Origin: a bacterium
GTDB lineage: Bacteria > Thermosulfidibacterota > Thermosulfidibacteria > Thermosulfidibacterales > JALWSI01
Direction: 5' to 3'
Assembly: GCA_027080315.1 (NCBI GenBank)
Contig: JALWSI010000222.1
Location: 1-39,292, forward strand
Length of the DNA: 39,292 bases
The position numbers and the translations under genes are program-made. Below, piece after piece: positions 1 through 8,056 of this stretch. The stretch's first letter is position 1; each line of letters opens with the position of its first letter. Below the pieces are notes generated by a model. It was not told where the DNA came from, made no database searches, and was given only the letters and a program-made list of their open reading frames with translations.

Positions 1-459
1 AAGATCAATCTCATGTTCAAAGCTACCACGGCTCAGGTGGCGCACATTGGTTCTCTCCATCACCACCACCTGTGGATGCGCCCTCAGCTTAGGATCCAGC
101 TGGCCATATCCCACATCAACAGCATAAACCAATTTGGCGCCTTTCAGGAGCAGACAATGGGTGAACCCGCCGGTAGAGGCGCCAAAGTCTGCTGCGGTTT
201 TACCTTGCACAGAGATATTGAAGCCTTCAATGGCGGCTTCAAGCTTAACCCCTCCCCAACCCACATAGGGAATCTGCTCTTCAACCTCTAAGGAGACATC
301 AGGAGGCAGAAGCTCTCCTGCCTTCTCAACAACTCTTCCCTCTGCCCTCACCAGACCTGCCATGATGAGGGCCTTGGCCTTTTCTCGGCTTGAAGCAAGG
401 CCTCTCTTCACAATTAGCAGATCAGCCCGCTCTTTCTTGGAAGGTTCAGCTCTGTTCAA
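1..459 (-). CDS. tlyA: TlyA family rRNA 2'-O-methyltransferase (partial, 3' end outside window)
   Basis: TlyA proteins methylate ribose 2'-OH of cytidines in 16S/23S rRNA and combine an N-terminal S4 RNA-binding domain with a Rossmann SAM methyltransferase domain. The visible 153 codons read through without a stop to base 1. An S4-like segment comes first ([19 protein letters not shown]). It is followed by the linker [10 protein letters not shown], the SAM-binding motif [12 protein letters not shown] and [11 protein letters not shown], all typical of TlyA. The best start is TTG at 459-457, preceded by GGAG, and it overlaps the end of csrA by 14 nt. The only alternative, a GTG further in, would cut into the S4 domain. 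The gene is third in a fliW-csrA-tlyA order, so it is probably translationally coupled to csrA. Family assignment is firm; the C-terminal half cannot be seen. Confidence 0.9.
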   Translation of the reverse strand, partial: MNRAEPSKKERADLLIVKRGLASSREKAKALIMAGLVRAEGRVVEKAGELLPPDVSLEVEEQIPYVGWGGVKLEAAIEGFNISVQGKTAADFGASTGGFTHCLLLKGAKLVYAVDVGYGQLDPKLRAHPQVVVMERTNVRHLSRGSFEHEIDL

Positions 460-676
460 GAATCTCCGGAAGACCCTCTGGGATCTCTACCGCGCTTCTT
501 GCAGCCTCAATGTTCTCTCTCAAAATGGCCTCGTAAACCTCTTTTCGGTGAACCGAAAGCTCCCTGGGCGCCTCTATGCCCAGTTTCACGGACTTTCCTG
601 AGATCTCAACCACCTTAACCTCAATGTTGTCTCCAATGATGATGCTCTCGTCCACCTTGCGGGTTAGAACCAGCAT
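446..676 (-). CDS. csrA: Carbon storage regulator CsrA (RsmA)
   Basis: CsrA is a small dimeric RNA-binding protein that binds GGA-containing hairpins at ribosome binding sites and represses or stabilises target mRNAs, classically flagellin mRNA when FliW is present. The 76-residue product begins [12 protein letters not shown], the family signature. It keeps the conserved RNA-contact region with REL near residue 38 and VHR ending at Arg44. I chose ATG at 676 rather than an in-frame TTG at 682 because MLVLTRK is the usual N-terminus and AGGA lies about 10 nt upstream. The TTG at 682 would begin immediately after the fliW stop. The charged C-terminal tail is slightly longer than in E. coli. Its neighbours fliW (upstream) and tlyA (overlapping downstream) form one operon. 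Confidence 0.97.
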   Translation of the reverse strand: MLVLTRKVDESIIIGDNIEVKVVEISGKSVKLGIEAPRELSVHRKEVYEAILRENIEAARSAVEIPEGLPEILEQS

Positions 677-682
677 GGCCAA

Positions 683-1120
683 TCAGTCCTTGAACACCCT
701 GTGCTTGGTAGAATACTGGCTATCCACCAGCACCAGCTGCTTACCCAGTCTCTCCTTACGGTTTATCACCACAGGGGCCTTGAGGTTGGCTGTCATCTTT
801 TTAGGCTCGTTGGGAGGAATCACCAACATCACCCACACCTCTGCATCGGTAGGCTCGGTTATCTTCAGCTTGGCCGCCTCGTCTCTGGTTATGGCCACCC
901 GGTAAGAGGGCTCAACAAGCTGAGCGGGAAGAAGCACAAAGGCCAGAGCCGGATCATCAACCGACTGAAGCCACTTGAAGGGGGTTATCCCTTTTTTAGT
1001 TTTATGATCAAGAAGAACAAAGCTACTGGTGTGGGGAAAGCCTATTATGGGCTCCACCATTGAGATGATCTCTTTCTCATCAATCTCCAACTTTCCAAAC
1101 CTTGTGGTCTCTATCTGCAA
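683..1120 (-). CDS. fliW: Flagellar assembly factor FliW (CsrA antagonist)
   Basis: FliW binds CsrA allosterically and is displaced by flagellin, so CsrA activity follows flagellin secretion (established mainly in Bacillus and Campylobacter). The 145-residue product has the family's N-terminus with RFGKLEID, then IIGFPH, the DDPALAFVLL segment and the C-terminal region with APVVINRKERLGKQLVL. The start is TTG at 1120-1118, preceded by AAGGAG with a 7-nt gap, and places the conserved N-terminus exactly. It is the first gene of the leftward fliW-csrA-tlyA group and diverges from apgM. Flagellin and hook genes, its usual neighbours, are not in the window, so the regulatory pair is transcribed apart from its main target here. 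Confidence 0.95.
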   Translation of the reverse strand: MQIETTRFGKLEIDEKEIISMVEPIIGFPHTSSFVLLDHKTKKGITPFKWLQSVDDPALAFVLLPAQLVEPSYRVAITRDEAAKLKITEPTDAEVWVMLVIPPNEPKKMTANLKAPVVINRKERLGKQLVLVDSQYSTKHRVFKD

Positions 1121-1207
1121 CGGACCTCTCCTTAAAAGCGGCTCGGTTTCTTGGGGTGGTTGTAATACAGACCTCCCTTAAACGCAAGAAACGGTCCGTC
1201 TCTGATG

Positions 1208-1237
1208 TTTACAAAGGACTTCTGTTCTGGTTATTAA
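1208..1237 (+). promoter_or_regulatory. Candidate sigma-70 promoter for apgM
   Basis: TTTACA at 1208-1213 and TATTAA at 1232-1237 are separated by 18 nt. The -35 matches the consensus at 5 of 6 positions and the -10 at 4 of 6. The predicted transcription start falls within a few bases of the apgM ATG at 1248, leaving little or no leader. No good Shine-Dalgarno is visible before the ATG. A leaderless transcript is therefore possible, but an upstream promoter has not been excluded. Confidence 0.4.
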
Positions 1238-1247
1238 GCAAGTCGCC

Positions 1248-2546
1248 ATGGACAGAATCTTGATGATCGTTATTGACGGATTGGGAGACCAGGCCCAGGA
1301 CGACCTTGGGAGGCGCACCCCTCTGCAAGTGGCCTATACCCCCAATCTGAACCACCTCGCCCTTTTGGGGGGCTGTGGCCTCTACCACGGACTTGCCTCA
1401 GGGGTGATTCTGCCCAGCGATCTGGCACACTTTCTCCTCCTGGGCTACCAAGCAAACCAGTTTCCAGGCAGGGGATACCTTGAGGCCTTAGGGGCCGGTC
1501 TTACCACCCCACCCAATACAGCCCTCTTCATGGCCCAGGGCTGCTGGATAGACGAGAGGGGTGTGCTTTTGGAGAGCCGTCCCAAGATCGGTCAGGAAGA
1601 GTGGGAAGAGGTTCTAAAGGCCATCCCCCTCACCATGCACCACAAAGGCCAAAGGCTCACCCTTCATCCCATCTCTCCCGGTGAGGCCATTGTGGCCATT
1701 GAAGGGGGTTCCCACGAGGTTAGCGACTCCCATCCCCTTGTGCTGGGGGCCCCATCGCTGAAGGTAGAGCCCTTTGAGAAGGGGAACGAGAAGGCACTTG
1801 TCACAGCAGAGCTTCTAAACACCTACCTTATTGAGGTGCACAGGACCCTTCAGAGGCGCTCTTTCAAGGCAAAGGGAGAGAAGGATGAACGCCCCACAAT
1901 AAACGCCATTCTGACCTGGGGAGGGGGAAGGCTGCAGCAGGTGGAGAGTTTAGAGGAGAGATGGGGGCTGAGAAGCGCCTCCTTAGCCTCGGGAAGGGCT
2001 TACAAAGGGCTATCTCTCGCCTTGGGGATGGACCACTACGAGCTGCCAGAGCTGGAGGATCCGGGAGACGATCTTCTGAAGAGGCTGCAACAGGTGGAGA
2101 GGCTTATTGAGGAGTACGACATGGTCTATCTCCACGTGATGGCAATTCACCGAGCCGCCCACACCAGAAACCCCTGGAACAAGGTTGAGGCCATTGAGTC
2201 GTTGGACAGAGCCCTACCCTACTTAGCCGAGCGGTTCGTAACCCAAGACGGGCTTCTTACGGTTATCACCGGCGATCACTCAATACCCTCTTCAGGCTTC
2301 ATGCTCCACAGTGGAGAGCCTGTACCCCTGCTCATAATCGGCTCAAAGGTGCGGCGAGGAGAGACCAGAACCTTTGACGAGGTGGCTGTGGCTCAAGGCT
2401 CTTTGGGGTTCTTAAGGGGACCGGAGCTTATGCACACCATATTGAGCTACACAGGCAGGGGCAACATGTTTGGTCGCTATCAGGGCCCTCAACATCGTCC
2501 CTACTTTTCGCCACACCAGGCAACCCCCATGCCCTGGTGGCATTAA
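1248..2546 (+). CDS. apgM: 2,3-bisphosphoglycerate-independent phosphoglycerate mutase, archaeal type (ApgM)
   Basis: The enzyme interconverts 3- and 2-phosphoglycerate in glycolysis/gluconeogenesis through a phosphoserine intermediate and two divalent metals (alkaline phosphatase superfamily, COG3635). The 432-residue product starts MDRILMIVIDGLGD with the first metal-binding Asp at residue 10. It has TPLQVAYTPNLNHLA, then the nucleophile region LPSDLAHFLLLGY (likely Ser57), the family-specific GRGYLEALGAGL, and near the C-terminus VITGDHSIPSSG followed by HSGEPVPLLI, which carries the remaining metal ligands. Length fits archaeal-type ApgM (about 400-430), not the roughly 510-residue bacterial GpmI. 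This version is scattered among bacteria, mostly anaerobes and thermophiles. It stands alone, divergent from fliW and convergent with the kinase gene (5 bp between stops). Confidence 0.93.
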   Translation: MDRILMIVIDGLGDQAQDDLGRRTPLQVAYTPNLNHLALLGGCGLYHGLASGVILPSDLAHFLLLGYQANQFPGRGYLEALGAGLTTPPNTALFMAQGCWIDERGVLLESRPKIGQEEWEEVLKAIPLTMHHKGQRLTLHPISPGEAIVAIEGGSHEVSDSHPLVLGAPSLKVEPFEKGNEKALVTAELLNTYLIEVHRTLQRRSFKAKGEKDERPTINAILTWGGGRLQQVESLEERWGLRSASLASGRAYKGLSLALGMDHYELPELEDPGDDLLKRLQQVERLIEEYDMVYLHVMAIHRAAHTRNPWNKVEAIESLDRALPYLAERFVTQDGLLTVITGDHSIPSSGFMLHSGEPVPLLIIGSKVRRGETRTFDEVAVAQGSLGFLRGPELMHTILSYTGRGNMFGRYQGPQHRPYFSPHQATPMPWWH

Positions 2547-2551
2547 GACCC

Positions 2552-4792
2552 TTAGAATTTGGGCTTTTTGCCGTTCACAACCCGTTCTACGGCCTGTGCC
2601 AGCTCTTGCAGGGAGAAGGGCTTGGGCAAGGCACCCACAAAACCGTACTCTTTGAAGTTTGTCACAGCCTTATCCGAGCTTGCAACGCTGGTGATGATAA
2701 CCTTGGCCTTTGGGTCAACCTCAAGGATGGACCTGCAGGTCTCCTTACCATCCATGCTCTCTTCAGGCATCAACAGGTCAAGAATAACAACATCAAAAGG
2801 AGCACCTGCATCCTTAGCCTCTTTGAACTTTTCAACCGCCTCTTTTCCGTTGTCCACCGCCACCACACAGTAACCGAGGTTACTTAGCAGGGTGCAGAAG
2901 AGTTCCTTCTGGTAAGGGTCATCCTCCATCACCAGAACCTTGCCATTTCCTCTCAAACAGGCTTCAGAGGCGCTATCGGCCGCCGGCAACAACACTGTGA
3001 AGGTGCTTCCCTCTCCTAAGACAGACTCTACCTCAATATCTCCACCGTGCCTTTTCACCACAGAGTAGGCAATAGAGAGGCCCAACCCCCTACCCATCTC
3101 CTTTGTGGTGAAGAAGGGATCAAATATGCGTTTCTGCTGCTCTACGGGAATTCCAGGGCCAGCATCAGAAATCCTAACAGCCACATACCTACCATCTGGC
3201 AAAGAGAGATCGGGATCCCCTGCCGGAGGCACTGTGATATTTTCGGCCCTCACATAAACTATTCCGCCCTCAGGCATAGCTTCTTTGGCATTGGTGATTA
3301 TCTCGCTAAAGGCATTAAGGAGCTGATGGTAGTCTCCTTTCACATCCCAGAGATCGGGAGAGATGTCCAGAGAGATCCTCACCTTTCCACTCTCATTCCT
3401 TTTCAGAACATCTTGCACAGACTCACCCAAAAGCTCCTTCAATGAGACCACCTTGCTCACAGGAACGCCACCAGGGGAGAAGGTGATGAGCTTTCTGGTA
3501 AGGGTTGCCGCCCTCAACACGGCCCTCTCTGCCTTCTCAAGCATCTCATCGGCTTTTGTAGAAACCCCAAATTCTCTGGCCATGGTGATATTACCCACCA
3601 CTATGGCCAGTATGTTATTGAAATCGTGGGCTATGCCACCTGCCAGCTCTCCTACGGCCTGCAGTTTTCTAAACTGCAGCACCTGCTCCTGTAGCATGGT
3701 CTCCTTTGTCACATCCCTGCAGGCCACCAGCATCATCCAACCTTTCTTTTCCTCTTTGGGAATCTTGCTGGCCACTGCATCCACCCAAATCTCTACTCCG
3801 TCAGACCGTTTGAAGAGCCACTTAAAAGAGACCCTCTCTTTCACCAGAACATCAGAGGCCCAAGAATTGAACTTCTTGAAGGAAGGCACCCCGTCGGGCT
3901 GCTGTTCAGGAGAAATCTCAGCAGGATGTACCAAAACCTGGGACATCTCTTGACAGCCAAGCATCTCCAGCATAGCCCTGTTGCAATCGCTTATTCTCTC
4001 TCCGTCAAATATGAACATTGGCTCAGGGGAGTTCTCAAACATGGCTCTGAAACGGTATTCTGACATGCTGAGCTTCTTGGTCTCAGCAGAGACCCTTGTG
4101 GTACCCACAAAGATCAATAGAAGTCCAGCAATCCATAAAAATAGATCAACCATTACTGAACGGGCAATCTCTCGTCTTTCAAGAAGAAGATACGGCTTTA
4201 AGGGGACAAAAACGCTTATCCCTCCCCTTATGTCCCCAAGTTTGTATCCCTGTTTTGCATGGCACTTAAGACACGCCTTCTCGGTAACCAAAGGGAGCAT
4301 TAGACGTATGGCAGGACCGCCTCTGAAGGTGACCTTCTCCCAATACTCCTTCTCACCCTTCTCAAAAAGGGTAAGAGCCCTTCTCTCCCACTCATCTGGA
4401 GCGTTCTTGGGGTTTATGGGTTTCAAACTGGTTATATGGCCCTGGGTCCCCAGTCTCTTCTTCTGAAGCTCAAACACCTGTCTGGTCATGTAAGCGGGGT
4501 TTATCTTGGTGAGGAGCCTACCCGAAGGGGTCTTTATATCCCTCTCTGGCACCTTAAGGTAAGGATTAGGGGGAGTGGTAGGCGACACAGGGGCATAAAC
4601 CCCGCCGTGCATGGCGTTCCACGCCCTGAAGAGTATGGTCTCTTCAATAAAGGACCTTGCCGCCTCCCTCGCTGAGTTCAGGGCAAATCTATGGATGTGC
4701 TGTATGGTGTAGAGACAGGAGGCCCCTATCCCTAAGGTCCAAATAACCGCAAGAAAAATCCCCCACTTAACGATCTGTTTTCCAGACCTCAT
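2552..4792 (-). CDS. Membrane hybrid histidine kinase with heme-c-type Tll0287-like (DUF3365) sensor, PAS and receiver domains
   Basis: The 746-residue product has a transmembrane helix (about 8-30), a periplasmic sensor domain (about 31-205), a second helix (about 212-231), a PAS domain (about 243-365), a HisKA dimerisation domain and a HATPase. H389 in GGIAHDFNNIL is the phospho-accepting histidine. N501 is the N-box residue, and DAGPGIP and GRGLGLSI are the G boxes. The C-terminal receiver spans about 617-742, with acidic pocket near 623-625, phospho-acceptor D672 and K723. The sensor domain contains CLKCH at 174-178, a CxxCH motif for covalent heme c, as in many DUF3365/Tll0287 domains, so redox or gas sensing is likely (inference). 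No output regulator gene is adjacent. The start ATG at 4792 follows a purine-rich GGGGGAAGG. Confidence 0.9.
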   Translation of the reverse strand: MRSGKQIVKWGIFLAVIWTLGIGASCLYTIQHIHRFALNSAREAARSFIEETILFRAWNAMHGGVYAPVSPTTPPNPYLKVPERDIKTPSGRLLTKINPAYMTRQVFELQKKRLGTQGHITSLKPINPKNAPDEWERRALTLFEKGEKEYWEKVTFRGGPAIRLMLPLVTEKACLKCHAKQGYKLGDIRGGISVFVPLKPYLLLERREIARSVMVDLFLWIAGLLLIFVGTTRVSAETKKLSMSEYRFRAMFENSPEPMFIFDGERISDCNRAMLEMLGCQEMSQVLVHPAEISPEQQPDGVPSFKKFNSWASDVLVKERVSFKWLFKRSDGVEIWVDAVASKIPKEEKKGWMMLVACRDVTKETMLQEQVLQFRKLQAVGELAGGIAHDFNNILAIVVGNITMAREFGVSTKADEMLEKAERAVLRAATLTRKLITFSPGGVPVSKVVSLKELLGESVQDVLKRNESGKVRISLDISPDLWDVKGDYHQLLNAFSEIITNAKEAMPEGGIVYVRAENITVPPAGDPDLSLPDGRYVAVRISDAGPGIPVEQQKRIFDPFFTTKEMGRGLGLSIAYSVVKRHGGDIEVESVLGEGSTFTVLLPAADSASEACLRGNGKVLVMEDDPYQKELFCTLLSNLGYCVVAVDNGKEAVEKFKEAKDAGAPFDVVILDLLMPEESMDGKETCRSILEVDPKAKVIITSVASSDKAVTNFKEYGFVGALPKPFSLQELAQAVERVVNGKKPKF

Positions 4793-4834
4793 CCTTCCCC
4801 CTTAGATAAGGTGAGCCCCCCTTTTGGTGCTCTT

Positions 4835-4863
4835 CCTCTATTCTCGCCTTTTCAAAAAGTCAA
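4835..4863 (-). promoter_or_regulatory. Candidate promoter for the hybrid kinase gene
   Basis: On the minus strand TTGACT (4863-4858) is followed after 17 nt by TAGAGG (4840-4835). The -35 matches 5 of 6 consensus positions but the -10 only 3 of 6. It sits about 43 nt upstream of the kinase ATG, in the divergent spacer shared with the PHP-iorAB operon. No convincing plus-strand promoter was found in the same spacer. Confidence 0.35.
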
Positions 4864-4908
4864 GGTTGTTGCCATCACTCAATACTCTTGGTAGAGGATG
4901 CCCCTGTT

Positions 4909-5586
4909 ATGGATGGCTTCAGCGACCTGCATACCCACACGGTTTACAGCGACGGGGTTCTCATCCCCGCCGAGCTGGCCCGAAGGGCTCTGGTTAAGGG
5001 CATAACCCATCTTGCCTTCACAGACCACGGGGACAGCAGCAACCTTGACCTTATCGTTCCAAGGGTGGCTCGTTTGTGTAGAGAGATCAACGGATTGCAG
5101 CTGGGAATAACCCTGCTCCCCGGCATAGAGCTGACCCATGTTCCCCCACCCCTCATTCCCCCTCTGGTTGAGAGGGCGAGATCAATGGGTGCTGTTGTTG
5201 TGGTGGTTCATGGGGAGACGGTGGTGGAACCGGTGGCCCCAGGCACAAACATGGCGGCAATAGAGGCAGGGGTGGACATCCTTGCCCACCCGGGACTGCT
5301 AACAGAAGAGGAGGCCCATCTAGCCGCAGAGCGTGGGGTCTTTCTGGAACTCACGGGACGCCCCGGACACGCCTTCGCCAACGGCCATGTTGCAACCTTG
5401 GCCCGTAAGGCGGGGGCCAAATGCGTGTTCAACACCGACACCCACCAGCCCAAAGACCTCATGGACAAAGCCACCGCCACAAAGGTATTGAGGGGGGCCG
5501 GCCTTTCAGAAAGAGAGGTGGAAGAGGTCTTCTCAAACTCCCTTGAGCTGGCAAAGAAGAAACTGAAAGAGATGAGAGGAGAGTAG
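4909..5586 (+). CDS. PHP-domain metal-dependent phosphoesterase
   Basis: PHP proteins use three clustered metals held by His/Asp/Glu residues to hydrolyse phosphoesters (histidinol phosphatase, polymerase proofreading domains, YcdX/TrpH types). The 225-residue product contains the ordered PHP motifs: DLHTHTVYSDG at the N-terminus, FTDHGDSSN, GIELTH, VVHGETV, ILAHPGL, and the C-terminal NTDTHQP with the last ligands. Length matches stand-alone histidinol-phosphatase-like PHP proteins. I chose ATG at 4909 (AGAGG about 11 nt upstream) over an in-frame TTG at 4888 that has no ribosome binding site. It begins a tight rightward operon with a TPR membrane protein and iorAB. The substrate is not deducible; there are no his genes nearby. 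Confidence 0.88.
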   Translation: MDGFSDLHTHTVYSDGVLIPAELARRALVKGITHLAFTDHGDSSNLDLIVPRVARLCREINGLQLGITLLPGIELTHVPPPLIPPLVERARSMGAVVVVVHGETVVEPVAPGTNMAAIEAGVDILAHPGLLTEEEAHLAAERGVFLELTGRPGHAFANGHVATLARKAGAKCVFNTDTHQPKDLMDKATATKVLRGAGLSEREVEEVFSNSLELAKKKLKEMRGE

Positions 5587-5591
5587 TTAAG

Positions 5592-6275
5592 ATGGCAAAG
5601 GCAAAGCTAAAGAAGAGAAATAAGAAGAAGGATGTCACCGAGCCAGACGAGTTTATTCTAACCGTATCCTCGGCCTTCAGCTACCTAATGGAGCACAAGC
5701 TCATGTTGGCGGGGAGCATTCTGGCAATTCTGCTGGTGGTGGTGGCCGTTGGAGGCACAGCCTACTACCGGAACTCCTACGTTCAGAGAGCCTCCATGGA
5801 GTTCGGAGACGCCCTCCAGTACTTCCACGCAGGTGCAGAGGCAACCCCGGCAAACGCCACAGCCATAAAAAACGCCCTCAAGGGCTTCAAGAAGGTGACA
5901 AAAGAGTACTCGGTCTCTCCCTTTGCCAAGTACTCAAGGCTCTACATTGCAAGGTGTTACCAGCTTCTTGGAAAGACCGACAGGGCAATAGAGGAGTACA
6001 AAACGGCTCTGCAGAAGCTGGGAGAAGAGCCCCTTGCGGTTCCCTGGCGTGTCACCGCGGCCTATGCAGACCAGAGCGAGCTGAAAGAGATGGAGTCCCT
6101 TCTTGGCAAGAACGGGGTGATGATGGAACCCTACCTTCGCTACTCTCTGGCCATGCTTTACGAGACCAAAGGGGAAAAAGAGAAGGCTATAGAGGAGCTC
6201 AAGAAGGTGAAGGACCAGTTCCCGTCTTCTCCCTTTGCAGAAGACGCAAGAAAAGCCCTTGAGTTGCTAAAGTGA
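5592..6275 (+). CDS. Single-pass membrane protein with periplasmic TPR repeats (YfgM-like)
   Basis: The 227-residue product has a very basic cytosolic N-terminus (KAKLKKRNKKKD), one hydrophobic helix at about 38-58 (LMLAGSILAILLVVVAVGG) and a soluble C-terminal part. That part carries tetratricopeptide-like repeats, for example FAKYSRLYIARCYQLLGKTD and a last repeat ending FPSSPFAEDARKALELL. The topology, length and tyrosine-rich helix end resemble YfgM/TPR_21 proteins, which associate with the SecYEG translocon and chaperones in E. coli. That role is only an analogy. It starts 5 nt after the PHP gene and ends 5 nt before the iorA ATG, so all four genes are probably co-transcribed. Why a TPR membrane protein sits with a ferredoxin oxidoreductase is not evident. 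Confidence 0.8.
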   Translation: MAKAKLKKRNKKKDVTEPDEFILTVSSAFSYLMEHKLMLAGSILAILLVVVAVGGTAYYRNSYVQRASMEFGDALQYFHAGAEATPANATAIKNALKGFKKVTKEYSVSPFAKYSRLYIARCYQLLGKTDRAIEEYKTALQKLGEEPLAVPWRVTAAYADQSELKEMESLLGKNGVMMEPYLRYSLAMLYETKGEKEKAIEELKKVKDQFPSSPFAEDARKALELLK

Positions 6276-6280
6276 GACCC

Positions 6281-8056
6281 ATGGCCCAAAAGCTCTTCCT
6301 TTCAGGTGACGAAGCCATAGCCCGAGGGGCCTGGGAGGCAGGGGTTAAGTTCGCCTCTGCTTACCCCGGAACCCCGAGTACAGACATAGTGGACTCGGCA
6401 GCAAAGTATCCGGAGATCTATGCCCAGTGGTCCCCCAACGAGAAGGTAGCCTTAGAGGTGGGCATAGGGGCCTCAAGGGCAGGGGTGAGGGTGCTGGTGG
6501 CCATGAAGCACGTTGGGCTCAATGTAGCTGCGGATCCCTTCATGACCTTCTCCTACACAGGGGTTGGTGGTGGCACCCTCATCGTTAGCGCCGACGATCC
6601 CGGGATGCACAGCTCACAGAACGAACAGGACAACCGCACCTACGCCCGCATGGCGAAGGTCCCTATGCTTGAGCCTGCGGATCCCGAAGAGTGCCGCAGG
6701 CTGGCCCTATTTGCCTACCAGCTAAGCGAAGAGTACGACACCCCGGTCCTCATGCGGATCACCACCAGAATAGCCCATGGCAAAGGTATTGTGAACATGG
6801 GGGAGCGCCAAGAGGTTGAGCCTGCCGACTCTTGGAAGGCAGACACCGAAAAGTGGGTTATGCTGCCCACCTTTGCCCGCATGAGACACCCAAAGGTTGA
6901 AGAGAGCATCCAGAAACTGGCTGTGCTCTCTGATCAATGGGAAGAGAACAGAATCATCAATTTGGACGGAGAAGCGGATTTCGGCTTCATCTCAAGCGGA
7001 GTACCGTACCAGTACGTCCGTGAGGCCTTTCCAGAGTCCCCTGTGCTGAAGCTAACAATGACCCATCCCCTGCCTGAGGAGAAGATCAGAGAGTTTGCAA
7101 GCAAGGTCAAAAGACTCTACGTGGTTGAAGAGCTTGACCCCTTCCTTGAGATGGCCATCAAGGCCATGGGGATAAAGGTGATAGGCAAAGAGGCCTTCCC
7201 CATCCTTGGAGAGCTCTCAACAGAGCTGGTTTATGAAGGGGTTACAGGAAAAGAGAGAAAGCCCTTAATCAACGTTCCAGAGAACCTACCTGCAAGGCCC
7301 CCAACCTTGTGCGCCGGCTGCCCCCATAGAGGTGTCTTCACCGTGCTGCGTAAGCTGAAGGTGGTGGTGATGGGAGACATTGGCTGCTACACCCTGGCGG
7401 GATTGCCCCCCCTCAACGCCCTTCACGCCTGCGTATGCATGGGAGCAGGCATTGGCATGGCCCACGGCGCCACCATGGCAGGGGCACCTTCGGACAAGAC
7501 CGTTGCCATTATCGGGGACTCCACCTTCATGCACTCTGGGATAACCGGGGTGATGGACATAGTGTACAACAAGGGGGTGGCCACTGTGATTGTGCTTGAC
7601 AACTCAACCACCGCCATGACGGGAAAGCAGGATCACCCGGGAACCGGGGTCACCCTGAAAGGGGAGAAGACGAAGAAGGTCTCCATTGAGGCCATATGCC
7701 GAGCCGTAGGGGTTGAGAGGGTGCGCTACATTGATCCCTACGATCTTGAAGAGACCCAGAAGGTGCTGAAAGAAGAGCTTGAGGCCAAGGAGCCTTCGGT
7801 GATCATCACCACAAGGCCCTGCACCCTCATCACCAAAGAGAGGCCCGGCATCACCTACACCGTTGATGAAGATAAGTGCATAGGCTGCGGTCAGTGCTCA
7901 AATGTGGCCTGTGTGGCGGTCTTCTTGAGCGGCAACGGCACCAAAGTGGCCAAGGTGGATCCCCTGCTCTGCTACGGCTGCGGGGTGTGCGCCCAGGTCT
8001 GCCCCACAAAGGCTATTGTGAGCACCAACGGAGATGGAAAGGAGAAGAGGCCATGA
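6281..8056 (+). CDS. iorA: Indolepyruvate:ferredoxin oxidoreductase, alpha subunit IorA
   Basis: IorAB oxidatively decarboxylates aryl-pyruvates from aromatic amino-acid transamination to aryl-acetyl-CoA, reducing ferredoxin; it is oxygen-sensitive and typical of anaerobes. The 591-residue product has an N-terminal pyrimidine-binding domain (GDEAIARGAWEAG, YPGTPSTDIV) and a TPP-binding domain with CPHRG, GDIGCYTLAG and IGDSTFMHSGITG. A C-terminal ferredoxin domain holds two clusters (CIGCGQCSNVAC and CYGCGVCAQVCP). The first cluster has four residues before its last Cys instead of three. ATG at 6281 is preferred; a GTG at 6272 overlapping the previous stop is an alternative. The gene overlaps iorB by 4 nt (ATGA). 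Confidence 0.96.
   Translation: MAQKLFLSGDEAIARGAWEAGVKFASAYPGTPSTDIVDSAAKYPEIYAQWSPNEKVALEVGIGASRAGVRVLVAMKHVGLNVAADPFMTFSYTGVGGGTLIVSADDPGMHSSQNEQDNRTYARMAKVPMLEPADPEECRRLALFAYQLSEEYDTPVLMRITTRIAHGKGIVNMGERQEVEPADSWKADTEKWVMLPTFARMRHPKVEESIQKLAVLSDQWEENRIINLDGEADFGFISSGVPYQYVREAFPESPVLKLTMTHPLPEEKIREFASKVKRLYVVEELDPFLEMAIKAMGIKVIGKEAFPILGELSTELVYEGVTGKERKPLINVPENLPARPPTLCAGCPHRGVFTVLRKLKVVVMGDIGCYTLAGLPPLNALHACVCMGAGIGMAHGATMAGAPSDKTVAIIGDSTFMHSGITGVMDIVYNKGVATVIVLDNSTTAMTGKQDHPGTGVTLKGEKTKKVSIEAICRAVGVERVRYIDPYDLEETQKVLKEELEAKEPSVIITTRPCTLITKERPGITYTVDEDKCIGCGQCSNVACVAVFLSGNGTKVAKVDPLLCYGCGVCAQVCPTKAIVSTNGDGKEKRP

Noticed and set aside
13-601. Plus-strand open frames over the left edge
   Set aside because: They lie antisense to tlyA and csrA, show no family motifs, and contain compositional artefacts such as a His run from antisense codons.
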